Shown: positions 24,564 to 36,300 of the stretch, one piece after another
How positions within the stretch are numbered: the first letter of the stretch is position 1
How the letters are laid out: every line of letters starts with the position of its first letter
NCBI GenBank assembly: GCA_903813345.2
Contig: CAIIXF020000010.1
Coordinates: forward strand, 13,831,181 to 13,895,180
Length of the DNA stretch: 64,000 nt
Origin: Owenia fusiformis
Lineage: Eukaryota; Annelida; Polychaeta; Sabellida; Oweniidae
Direction: 5' to 3'
Translations under genes and position numbers: made by a program
The notes under the pieces: model-generated
Database searches by the model: none
The model's input: only the letters and a program-made list of their open reading frames with translations
Told to the model about the DNA's origin: nothing

Positions 24564-26380
24564 TTAGATTTTATCTTTCCATTTTACCAATAGTGCATCG
24601 TAGTTCTTTAATGCTACTGCCATCACAGGGCCTTTACATGTCCTGTCATCTAAACCATTCAACCATTTGTCATTACACAAAGTTGTTGTTTCCCCGAGTC
24701 TAGCATTGCTTGGTAAGCTAGCCATCAGGTTTAAGTTGAGTGCCTTTTTACCGTTACACTTCTCCGTTTGTTTCGAGACCACGTGTAGCATCTTTCCATT
24801 GGAACTAAAAATGTCCTCAAAGAGCATGAAGTTTTTCCCAGCTCCAAGTAATGTGGATACTTCAACGGGGCGGAGATGATCGTTGATGATGTCATAACAG
24901 GTGTGGTCGATGTCAAGATTGTCACTGATGTTATATTCTCGGATCTTGAGATGAACTTTACAACAGAATGATACTGTACGATCCTTCATGTAGACATAAT
25001 CAATATCGGGACAAATCGGCCATTTCAGATGATTCGTTACCAAATATTCATCATCCTGAGTGATTTCAAATGTTAAAAAATTCAGTCCACTTGACGAATT
25101 ATAGTTCTCAATCACCAGCCCAAATTTATTTGGATCATTTTTGCAGTCATAAATACGAGCTTTCAATACCCATTGCTGGATTCCAATGTCAATTGTTTTG
25201 ATACATTGCTCCGTTGACATGTGCCATAGTTTGGTAAATGAATCCGCAGATCCTGTAACAAGGAGGTCCATATCCTTATTAAAATCTAACGCAAAAACTG
25301 CACCAACATGTCCTGCATACAAACCACGTTCTTCTCCAGTATGGCTATTCCATAGAGTAGTAGTGGCGTTGTAGGAGCCAGTCACCAGGTAGCTGCCTTG
25401 GAACTTTAGGGCAGATACAGAGTGACCTGTTTTTATATCTTTGATGCATTTACCAGTAGAAGCATTCCATAGTCTTACAGAGTGATCATCTGAACCTGAA
25501 ATTATAAGAAAGAATGTGTAATTACCTGGGTATGTACAATGTAGCTAGAGACAAAATCAGGAAAATAAGAGTAAAGACATCAATGTTATGTATAACCCCT
25601 TGCAGCTATTTAGAAGTACATAAGGGACAGGGTTGATGTTCTTTTTCTGATTTGTTTACATTTGTTGTAGCCTAATTAGAAAATACATAAAACCGTATGA
25701 AAAATATTCAGACATCCTAATCTACCATATTCAATCAATGACAGAAAACAAACGTACAAATGTACAATCCAGCAACATTTCATCTAAAAAGACTAGCTTT
25801 GGGCAAAGTAAAGACATTTACAATTTTTATCAAATCAGAAAGATGACATGGGTAAATGATCCTTACCAGTTGCTAAGATACCATTGCTATAATCCATGGC
25901 CATAATTCGGTCATTGTGACCCTCTAAGGTTATGTACTCAAATGCTGTCCCATTTTGTAATGCTTCAAGCTTCAACTTGACTCTATGGTATAAGTTCATG
26001 TGATACTGACTAGTACTGGATTTGTTCTCCTTTGTGGCGATTCCATTAACCTCACATATAGATTTCCATACTTTATCGCAAGAGGTCGTGACATTGTACC
26101 AGGTCTGACTAACCAAGCAACACGCATCAAGAGAAGACGCATCTAGGTAACTAAGAATCTGAATAACTAGTTCATTTGGCAGTTGGCGCAGAAAATCTCT
26201 CTTACAGTAAGTTTCTAAATGTTGTGTAAGATGGAATAGTTGGCTCGAGTCACTGACACTGATGAGGCGATCCAAAGTTTGTGTACGTTGGCCCGTATCT
26301 AAGTCACAAAACTCACGAGTTATGGTCTCTAGCCACTGGTCAAACTTGTTTGAATTGGAGATGTGCACTGGTTTGTCCAT
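24564..26380 (-). CDS. FBXW2: F-box/WD40 protein 2 (FBXW2), SCF ubiquitin ligase substrate adaptor
   Basis: Two coding exons on the - strand: 26380-25867 and 25495-24564, joined in phase (donor TG|GTAAGG, acceptor TTTCAG|GTTCAG), giving 481 residues against about 454 in the human protein. I start at the ATG at 26378-26380; two codons upstream the same frame has only GTG. Residues 62-108 form the F-box (FLRQLPNELVIQILSYLD, CCLVSQTW), which binds Skp1. WD40 repeats follow from about residue 153, with clear units such as GSDDHSVRLWNASTG and VTGSADSFTKLWHMST. The C-terminal NDKWLNGLDDRT block matches the FBXW2 ending. The family selects substrates for SCF ubiquitination. A splice acceptor (TTTCTAG) lies 20 nt upstream of the ATG, implying a non-coding first exon. 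Confidence 0.92.
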
Positions 26381-26400
26381 ATTCACAGATCAAGTTAAAC

Positions 26401-27219
26401 CTAGAAATACAAAATATATGGAGGTATTGAAATGATACTAAAAGCAGATGTGTCTACATTTACTTTGATTAAACGATAATGACATCAATTTCATTTTTCC
26501 ACAATTGTTGGCATTTGGACATGTTCCCTAACACTACAGGGTAACTCTCTCAAGAAACTGGATATGCTGCCTTATTGTAAGTAGGGGAAATAAAATGTAT
26601 GGAGTTCTAGCCTATCGCACTGTGTCATGGGTCTTCCCTAAAGATAAATGTAGACCCCCAAAATGCACAGCCTTCGGACTCGCAATCAGCCATCTCCGAG
26701 TGGACGTACCAACTCAAAATATAGCCCTACGTCCATGCAGAATGTATCATAATAGCAAATTCTTAACTCAGAGATCAAATTTCAAAATTGAAGCTAAATG
26801 TAAGTCCCTGGAAACTATAAGCAATGAGAAAATAAATCTTATAAAATTATATAAATGGGAGTGATTGAATTTTCACTTTTATTGATGATTTTCGGCATGT
26901 GTTATTTGTCTTAGGCTCTAAATATTTTGACAATATCAAAAGCAAGATAAAAGCAAGAAATAGAATGATATTACAGTGTTTTCAGTAGGCTTGTCCAAAA
27001 TTGCGTCCCTTGGACGTAATGATTTTCAAAAAATGCGTCTCCCTTCAAAAAACTGCGTCCCTTGAAAAAATGTTCCCGGGAATTCAAAAGTCACGTTTTT
27101 ACACTGGATGAAATAAATTGATGAAATTTTGTACCACTGCTTTTGCTATTTATCGGTCTGAATCAGCGTTCTTGCAAGTCTAGTATGTCATTGAATGATA
27201 CAGATACCATCATAACTTA
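26401..27219. other. FBXW2 upstream region
   Basis: It should contain the 5' untranslated exon and promoter of FBXW2 on the - strand, since a splice acceptor sits just 5' of its ATG. I could not place the first exon. A + strand open frame at 26595-26864 has no recognisable similarity. Near 26990-27080 the word GCGTCCCTT recurs three times. Confidence 0.4.
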
Positions 27220-27228
27220 TATTCTCCC

Positions 27229-29311
27229 GGTTATAATGAAAACACGCGCTACGCGCTAACGCGCTAGCGCACTAACGCACTGTTCAGAATGATCGTTCCC
27301 ACAGGCCCGGGAACATGTATAAAAATCGAGTGAGTGAAGAGATTAGGTGGCTCATCAGAAAGCAGAAGTATGAAGAAGCCCAATGTTTGATCGTTAACTG
27401 TGCAAAGATTATCGATTGTCAGTGTGTTTTATCTGATTTAAAAGGAAGATAGAAAGTAGCACCATACAAGATGAATGGTCGCAGATATGCGAATATGCTC
27501 CCTATTTCATTGCATTATTTGGGTCCATCCATCGGCGAGAAAAATCCCGTTTCGAAATCTGACCCGGGGGCCCGACTACTTGACTAATGACTTAATATAA
27601 TGTTTATTTGTCGCATGTTACCTCTTAATATCAAGTCATGGATGTTTTATATATCTTTACTCTTTGTATTTGAAGTTATATCTCACATGACTTACCAAAC
27701 GGTGGAATAATTCAGGCGTTGCATTTATATTTTTCCATTTTTCTTTTCGTGCCCGGTTACTCTCTTTCGCTTTCATGGGGGGGGGGGGTGTATAGGGTTA
27801 TCGTATAAGAGGAGGGTGAAAATCTATTGTGTATGGCCGCATAAGAGGGGGCAACATTTATCGTATATGGCATCGTATAAGTTAAATAAACATATGTTTT
27901 AAAAGAATTAAAGAAGCCTATTATGAAATTTAAAGGCAGTTTGAACGAATACTGCAGATCCAGCTTATCCCCATAAATTTGGGATTTCAATACACAAGTA
28001 GTTGTGGGGGCTTGCCCGTAGCCAGCTTTTTTCCAGGGGAAGCTTTTTCACAATTTTGGCTAATAATCATGAAAAAAATCTCAGAATGGTGAAAAACTGC
28101 ATGATTTTGAAAGAATCTCTGGCCAGAGGGGGAGCTCCGCTCCCCCAGCTCCCCCTCTGGCTACGGGCCTGATTGTGGGGGTGATTTGAAAAATCAGTCC
28201 CACGTTTATGGGGGTAATTCAGATCTCTATATAGTAGTCTCTATATGCCATATGCCAGGACAGTAACCAGGATTTCCCAGGGGGGGGGGTCACTTTTTCA
28301 AAAATTCCAAAGTCACCCTCCGAACCCCCCTGGCTTCGGGGCTGTGTACTGCCTATTTGCCGTATGATTATACATTTGGTACGACGTGGATTCTTGCATT
28401 ATGTTAATTCCTTCTGAATATTATCCAAACTTTTCTCAACGGTAATTTCAAAATTATCGTACAGATATATTATTTACCCGACCTTTTTGTGTTGGTTCAC
28501 CGTCTATATAGGGAGGTGTGAAAAATATTGCATACACTGTATGTTATACATGTAAAAGGGGTGAAAAATGCTGTAAATGGTATAAGACTGAAGGGCTTGT
28601 GAAAAATAGTGTATATGGATTTCCAAGACCCCTATGAACCCCCCTTTCATGTTTGCTTTCGTTTTTCTCAATTTGATTTTAGATTTAAAAAGTTTTGAAT
28701 TACGTCAGTCCCAGTGAATTGTATTACCTATTTTACCAGGAATATTGTTGAAAACAGGATTGTATTTCATTTGGAATTAAAGTTTTAAATAAGAGACGAT
28801 TTAAAAAGTAATGTAAACCCGACCAGCGTGTTTTATCATTGTCCGGTAATTGACCGTAAATATTTATTAATTCTAAGTTACTCATGTTCTTTCAGGTCAA
28901 ATACAGAGAAAAGTACACGTTCATTTAGTTTTGGAATTATTTCCTAAATTGAAGTTGAATTCTGTTTTTTAACGGTGTGAAGAACATCTTAATTGGTCTT
29001 ATATTTTTAGAGAAATCGTAACTTGAAAAGTGTAATTTTCGAGAGGCTTTGTTTATTTCCTGCGGCCGCAAAGTTCACATCAAAGTCTGATTGACAGGTT
29101 AGCGGTGATTTATACAGTCTTTGAAGTGTCAATGTTTTGACAAGTTCCCAGGGAGTCATAACCCTAATTATACATGTCCCTGGGCCAAGGGTATAGACCA
29201 ATCATAAACATGTGCTTAAAACATGCGCACACATCGTGGGGGAAGGATCATTTTCTATTAGCGCATTGGCGCGTGGCGCGTTAGCGCGTAGCGCGTGTTT
29301 TCATTATAACC
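27229..29311. mobile_element. 2083-bp Mutator-like non-autonomous transposon with 9-bp target duplication
   Basis: The ends are perfect 36-bp inverted repeats starting GGTTATAATGAAAACACGCG and running on through CTACGCGCTAACGCGC; weaker matching continues to about 72 bp. TATTCTCCC is repeated exactly on both flanks (27220-27228 and 29312-29320). A 9-bp target duplication is typical of the Mutator superfamily. The subterminal DNA is a run of GCGCTA/GCGTTA words. No transposase is seen inside. It contains a nested 155-bp element (28014-28168), another G-rich repeat (about 28255-28350) and poly-G runs at 27777 and 28280. Confidence 0.88.
28014..28168. mobile_element. 155-bp miniature element with 12-bp inverted ends, nested in the Mutator-like element
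   Basis: GCCCGTAGCCAG at the left is the exact inverse of CTGGCTACGGGC at the right. The core CAGAATGGTGAAAAACTGCA defines the family also seen at 2114-2265 and 36740-36912. An internal GGGGGAGCTCCGCTCCCCC is itself palindromic. No target duplication is evident. Confidence 0.75.
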
Positions 29312-29320
29312 TATTCTCCC

Positions 29321-30085
29321 ATTTAAAACACCTTTTCCTTGCGAATTTCGAAACAATTTGCTATTGATTTTGCTTTAGCATGTTTAGTTTAGGGGCAATC
29401 TGCGCGAGGTTCAACTTTTTAGTTCAGTTTCTTGCGCATATGCAGTCTCAAATAATGATCACGTGATCACACTTGACCAATTGAAAATGGTTTGAATCAG
29501 GTCTTAAGCTACCGGCCAATCGTAGGACTCATACTGATTACTGCTCGGAAATCGAGTATTGTATAAATTTTTGTCCTATCACATGCCTCGTACTATTTCG
29601 ATCAGAAATCAACTTCCGGGAAGGAAATTTCGAAAGAAAATTTTATTTCTTTTAGAAATAGAATTTTCTTCAATTATTTATTGGATTCTGACGAAATAAA
29701 GAGACTGAAGGTAAGATCTTTATCAAATCATTCATCCAAAGTTGATTGTATGAGTATGGCTTGCACTGCGTCCACAAAACGCAATCACTTTTTATTTCCG
29801 GGTCGGACGGCGTTATTGAAATAGCAGATATTAGATTTGTTGACATCCATTTTTAGGCCACATAAGCACTTCCGGTTGACCTCTGAACTTGTCAAAAATG
29901 GTTAAGTGCGTTTTTCTATATTTCAGCCTCTAAGATCTCACTTTTTTTAGATTGGCAGTAAAGATCAAACTCTATTAGATCGTATAAGGAAAAATACAGC
30001 TAATATTGATACACGTATAGCCTACACATATACAATATAAAATTATTTGCTGCTTGAGAATGACCTTGACCCAAGGTATTTAAAA
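29321..30085 (+). promoter_or_regulatory. NUDT2 upstream/promoter region
   Basis: Between the Mutator-like element and the NUDT2 start codon. It includes ACTTCCGG motifs near 29610 and 29867, resembling ETS-family sites common in housekeeping promoters. GAAG|GTAAGATC near 29707-29718 could be the donor of a non-coding first exon, with candidate acceptors TATTTCAG and TTTTTTAG near 29920-29950. Inference only. Confidence 0.4.
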
Positions 30086-30986
30086 ATGGCGACACCCAGA
30101 AATCAGCTTGTTGCTGCTGGTTTTATCATTTTTCGAAGATTACAAGCAGAAGTACAATACCTCTTCCTACAAACATCATACGGTGAACACCATTGGACAC
30201 CTCCAAAAGGTATATGCTTACACCAAGATCTGTCATGGCCTAGATAATTTGATACTTTCATTTAGTTCTGCTGTTTTGTAGTTTCCATCAGGCCTGGTTT
30301 CACTTTCATTTCTAATTTTTCAATTATTTTGAACAAGAGATACAGCGTATTGTATTATTGTCAGTGTTAGTCGGGTATAATAACATGATTATTTGGGATC
30401 CTAATAGATGTTTTATAGCAGAGTATCGATAAAGTTTTGACTGCTGAAACTTTATTTCCATGAATGTGTTCACATATTGGACTAATATTTCAAAGATGCT
30501 TGTTCTATAAGGACCCAAAAATCTCAGATATAATGAATGCATCCAGGTGTGATTGATCCATACATCTACATGTACAGCAATCTTGAGGGCCTCTCAATAA
30601 TAACACATTCAATGTAACTTTTTTCGAGGCCAACACTTACTCTTCAAACCTTTGTTTCAGGACATGTTGATCCAGGAGAGTCAGAGATGGAGACTGCACT
30701 CAGAGAAACACACGAGGAAGCTGGCCTTTCAAAAGAACAATTCACAATAGTTGACAATTTCAAAGATGAGCTTTTATATGAAGTTAGGGGCAAGCCAAAG
30801 AGAGTTGTTTATTGGATTGCAGAACTAAAGAATCCTGAGACACCTATTAAACTTTCAGATGAACATATAAAATATGACTGGGTAAACTATGCCAATGTAA
30901 ATAACTATGCTCAATGGGATGATATGAAATTAACAATGAAACGAGTACATCAATTCATTAATGAAAAGCTATTAGTGTCAAATTAG
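30086..30986 (+). CDS. NUDT2: Diadenosine tetraphosphate hydrolase (NUDT2), Nudix family
   Basis: Two exons, 30086-30209 and 30661-30986, joined through a split Gly codon (AAAG|GTATAT, TTTCAG|GACATG), give 149 residues against about 147 for human NUDT2. The ATG at 30086 sits in AAAATGGCG, a good initiation context. The Nudix box is complete, from GHVDPGESE to RETHEEAGL, supplying the metal-binding glutamates; the intron falls inside its first Gly codon. The N-terminal GFIIFRR and HHWTPPKG are characteristic of NUDT2. The enzyme splits Ap4A asymmetrically to ATP and AMP, controlling this signalling nucleotide in cytosol and nucleus. Confidence 0.95.
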
Positions 30987-31025
30987 CCTAATTGACTTGC
31001 ATGTAAATGTATCAGATCCCAGGAC

Positions 31026-31031
31026 AATAAA
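31026..31031 (+). terminator. Polyadenylation signal of NUDT2
   Basis: AATAAA 40 nt after the stop codon, in GGACAATAAATATT. Position and sequence fit a short 3' UTR. Confidence 0.6.
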
Positions 31032-31064
31032 TATTAAATACTCAAGCAATAGTCATTCACCGCA

Positions 31065-31950
31065 AAATTTCCATTAACGTGGCTTAAAACCCCGTTTCAT
31101 GGAGACACTCGGTAAAATTACGATTTCTCTGCACCATGATGTCCAATCAAGATCATTTGAGTACCTACAGTATGTGTTCCTGAGATGTCTGGTCATCTGC
31201 TAATGACAACGGTTATCTACTGTATGAAAGCTATATTGACGTAATCTATGACTGAAATTGGGATGACAAAATTTGAGAAAACTTTTGCTTGTGAAAACTA
31301 TTTACAAAAGTTTTCCAGAGACTCAGTCTACTTGGCTAAGGTTTTATTTGAAGATAGATTGCCTTATTAAGCAGGTAGAGAGGTATACAGAATGTGGAAG
31401 CAAATGCCATATTGAAAAATGCTACATTACAGTTGGAACATGTGGGTAGGGCAGTGTTGTATATGGGGATTAGATGTACTTTACTTGTTTTCATGAACTT
31501 AAAACATTGCATTATGAAATCTGCAGTCTTCGTGCCGGGTATTCTCTGGGTTTGTATTGTCTCATTGGGGCTTTCTACCTTTAAAACAAACCCCTTACCT
31601 AAATCATGGGCATTCAACTAGATGAATGCCCATGCCTAAATGGATTAGTCCCGGGGGATTAGTGTCTCAGGAACATTTTTTGTAAATAGTTATTATAAGC
31701 AATTCTGAAAGAATATCACACCTTTTTAATGTCCTTTTAGTTTTCCCGAAATTACGTCAATATGACGTGCAAACGTTGGGCGGTTGTTGCCATCCCCCGA
31801 TGCCCAAGTGGGCCAAGTGTGTCGGGAACACATAGGTACTTGAATGATCTTGATTGAACATCTTGGTGCAGAGAAATTATAATTTTAATGAGTTGTTTCA
31901 CGAAAAAACAGGGTTATATACCACGTTAAGAGGGCAAGTGTCCGTGGCTT
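31065..31950. mobile_element. About 880-bp inverted-repeat element downstream of NUDT2
   Basis: The left arm (about 31070-31195: TTAACGTGGC, ATTTCTCTGCACCA, AATCAAGATCATTTGAGTAC) is repeated inverted in the right arm (about 31830-31945), and further matching continues inward (ACTATTTACAAAAGTTTTCC against its inverse). A 12-bp-arm palindrome CATGGGCATTCA/TGAATGCCCATG lies at 31605-31634. No transposase; exact ends and target duplication not found. Confidence 0.6.
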
Positions 31951-33361
31951 TCAGTTTTCCTTTCCCCGTGCCGTCTTGTACATTTTAGAGTTTTCAAGCT
32001 GTGCACATAATGAATGAATTGATATTTTAAGTTGAACTATAGAGTATGAGTAAGGACATTTGTCTTTTATCAAGGTGAAATATATGGGTGGTAGAAGAAA
32101 AATATTTGTTTTAATAATCAATACACAAGAATTTATAAAAGATTAAAACACAATGCCAATAATGGAAAATCAAAGAGTAGTACAAACATGCATGTCCAAA
32201 ATAGATATCGTTACACTGATTTTTTTTCGCCTGATAGATAAATTGTTATATTTGAAATACAAATGAAAATGGATTTGTTATTGTATGATCATATCGTTAG
32301 TTTTTCAATAAATATTATATTTTAAAAGAAATCCTCCATTTACATCATCATTGGGGTAGGAGATACATGTAGAAGTCTTGACTACTTTCAATATTTATAC
32401 CTATTTATCATGTTTATTGTTTAAGTCGACATGGTATACAATAATGTAGCCTTGTATGGCTTGGTCGTATATTTAGATATTTGGTATGGTATTGGTCTTA
32501 TATATGATATCACGTTTGGGCGTTATTTTGGTTGGAATGGTAACACATTGAGATCGATTTGACAGATTGGTATGGGAACACATTGATATCTGACGGTTCA
32601 GCCTAGGTCTCCCGCCAAAATTTGTATGCAGTGAACCCCCGGGGTGTACCTCCATATCTCTCTATTCAGTATGTCGATATCATGTAGACATTAGACTAAG
32701 AACTTGATGAAAGAGTACGTATGGACTTGTTCCGGAATAAGTGTACTACCAATCACTCTTAACGTTCATCTTAAGCCCAATTAAAGGAACAAAAATATGT
32801 TATAATTATCCATACCCAATTTATTATATATTTTATAATAACAATACAAAAAGCAAGCAATCGGTAACAGAATTTAACAAATATATCTTTGAAAATGTAA
32901 AATAACAATTTGATTTGAATTAAATTAGTTTAGGGTTTTGAGCATTTGAGAAAACGTCAAATCGATATAACACGACCCTTTTTAGTGTTAGTCATTTTTT
33001 ATTATTTATGTTGATCTCAGATGAGACGCATTTTCTCCTCTTGATTCCCAATTGAGGAAACATGTGTCGCTTCTGACAGAAAATGGACCCTTTATCATGT
33101 CAGGAAAAACAGCATGCATATCTTCGTCTAGAGTTGTATCAAAATGAAGTTTTCTCAATTTTTGTATTATTTAACTGATATTTTCCAGAATATACCATTG
33201 TATTTAGCACAGAAAGTTGAAGCACTATGATATGAGCAGTATAAGTAAGAGAATCATCATTCATCGTATACCATATACGGTGCTTCAAGTTCCTGTGATA
33301 ATTGGAATATCAGATACACCAAACTGTCCAAGGCGAAAGTCCATCCAAGTGGTTTGGACAA
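31951..33361. other. Intergenic region between NUDT2 and the globin gene
   Basis: AT-rich, no gene recognised on either strand. It should contain the 3' untranslated region of the - strand globin gene; TTTATT at 32998-33003 (AATAAA on the - strand) is a weak poly(A) candidate. Confidence 0.4.
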
Positions 33362-36300
33362 TTATGCCCCATACTCGTCGATTCCGGTGCACAACTGCAC
33401 GACTATGAATCCATATAGGCGCTCCCAGAGACGATCGTTTGAAGGAGTGTAGTTGGAAAGTTCCTTCTTCATGAGGCTACGCATGGCAATCCCCAGATGC
33501 TGAAAAGACATCAAGTCACTTATGTGAGTGGTCGGTTACATGCGCCGAAGGTCTTTAAAACATGTAAGGGGTTTGGGGTCCCACGATTGCAGTCGATCCC
33601 GGGAGTTCGATAAAGCTTGTATTCGCGAATGCAACTTTCGGCTGTCGGCTTCCGGAATAACCTTCTATTTTATGGGCAACTTATTTAAATATGTAAAGTG
33701 CCTAGCACTTCCATTCATGAATTGGTCACAAAATGGTATGCAATTCGGTAGCCGACAGTCGAAAATTGCATTCACGAATACAACAGCAACGTAAATAAAA
33801 TGTCTATACTTACTGGGAAGTAATCTTTAGGCACATTGTATCCTGAACAGCCGTGTCGACCACCAGCTGCCCTCAGCAGGGGAACAACATTCTCCAACTT
33901 ATCAAGATTCTCTATCACCTGTAACGAAACATTTGAATACATGATATCTAGTTTTCCAATTCTTATACCCCACTCTATAAGGTCACAACAGAATAGGTTA
34001 AAATGCATTTTATCTTAAAGAATGTACAGTTGTAGCAAGAATAGTCCATTCTTTTTCTATCGATTTTTTCTATTGACTTTAAATAATGCACACTTGGCAA
34101 GCTATCAAAAACCAATGTGTGGTACAAAAGATGTATCGATAGTTCAATAGTCAATAAAAAAATCTTTACAGTTGAATAGTACAGTGTTTAGCTTAAAGGG
34201 GGAACAAGGCCTGTAGGGAGAAAATATGACATTTTTAACTTTTTCTGAGCTATCAAGGCAACATTTGGCTTAACATCTTCTTTAACATACCTATTTTCTT
34301 AAAATCAATGTCTGGATAAACTATCAATTTCAGCATTAAGAAGTGTAAATTCAGTTCAAAGCTTCTAAAAGGGGAAATCGACTTTTATATTTTTAAATCT
34401 ACCATATTTCAAGAGGAATATCAGCTGAAATAATGTTTATCCAAGGGGTTTCTTTGAAGATAATGAAAATAGATGTAAGTCTTGATGAAATATCCAAACT
34501 TAAATATATTTTGACACTGGTCCATGATCGTTGAATGGCCCCTCTGCACTAATTGTTGCACCTTTAAATGGATCGTGGATAATCTACCTTTCATAAAAGT
34601 CAGTGTGGGTTTGAAGTATTATAAAACATGAGTACTGGCTGTTGGGAGAAATGATGGCCTCGGGCATACGACCCTCGGCCATTATTTCACCGAACAGCCA
34701 CTACTCATGGTTTATACATTATACATGTGGCGTTTTCTGGCCCACCCTGTGTATGTAAAGGTAAAGAAAAGCCTGGGTTTCAGGCCAATAATTACCATGT
34801 TGATGTACTTGAAGACGCGGGTGACGTGAAAGAGCAGCTTTGACGAGCTCTGCATCTGCTCTACTGATGAACCTTTAGCGAAAGAGAAGACTTGTTGCGT
34901 CTCTGGCTTATCTTGAAACATTCTGAAAGTAAGCCATACACATATAGTAAATGTAGCACTTATTCATTTGAGTTTGATAAATACCTGAGTGATAGTATAT
35001 GAAGTAGTTGGGATTTTAATTGAATTTCTGTATTTTCTTTTTTTATTGAGAAACGCTTGTACAACTTAGAATTCATGTCTTGATCCTTGTCAAAACTAAT
35101 CAAATCGTGAAAGATAGTCCATTATTGACTATATATCGTATCTACTGTTGTGACGCGGCAACGAACTTACTTGACGAATGATTCGAATCCCCTGCTAGCC
35201 GTATCTCCTTTGTTCCAGGCATTCCACGAGACACGAAGTTGAAGTTTCTCGTTGACGCTGAGGTCCAACCTCTCGCTAGCTGAGCTGTTAATGTATCTCA
35301 CCCGATCGTACAATCTGTTATGGAGAAATTATGAAATATATGACAACGAGGGATTGGAGAAATTACATCGTGAGGTATCACAGCCTCCTTTCAGGTTCGT
35401 TCTTTGCATGGCAGAGATGGTCTGAGTATCAGAATGGAAAAATCATGATTAGAAACGATTAGAAATTATGATATAATGGACGAATGTGACATTCGTCCAT
35501 TATATCATAATTTTAACGGAATGAAAAGATATGAGATGTTGATATTATCGATGTCATGTATTTTTAGAAATATTTCTTTGTTACTGAATACAAATTAAAT
35601 GTAATCTAGTTAGTTACGTTGTCAACTGATCTCCACAATGGTTATATTGCCATCGGAAAGTATTATTTGGGAAACGCTCTTGCTTATAGTCAGACAAACA
35701 AAGAAACGTAAACAAAGAACCGTAAACAAACAAACAGACAAACAAATGTACTTACTGCACGATGCAAGTTTCAGCTACAGTTGCGTATTGTGTCTGTAAA
35801 ACATGAAGAATAGCAATATCATTAATTACAAATTACTGATGAATGATAAGTGGTGAGGAATATGAAAGTGGGCAGGAATGTTTTCTTCTGCGAGAACAAT
35901 TACGATTACGTAGCCAGGTTTCAAGAAGCGTGGCCAGGTTACACCCAAGAGTGAAGAGGCAAAATCAGACGAGGCAAATTTAAGGTCAACGAGGCATATT
36001 CTACCCGTGTTCTTCATTTCCACATTTTCAGTTGTGAAAAACGTGTGAAAATATATATTTCTGTATAATTTTGGTAAGGCAGACATTTTTATATTGTTTT
36101 TAAATGATGAAAACTTGGCAAACTATCAAACACTGTCAATCCTCTTTTTTGCCACACTGGTTTTTGATAGATTGCCAAGTGTGCATTCTTAAACAACAAT
36201 AGAAAAATAATTCACTCTTCTTTGTTACAACTGTTTATTCTTAGAAATGAAACACAGTTCGTTCATTCTATTGTGACCTAAGTGTGATTTAAGGGTTGAT

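Noticed and set aside
26595-26864. 89-codon + strand frame upstream of FBXW2
   Set aside because: No recognisable similarity, low-complexity end, no splice or promoter support.
34728-34752. TTTTCTGGCCCACCCTGTGTA resembling a mariner end
   Set aside because: Only one end found; too short to call an insertion.
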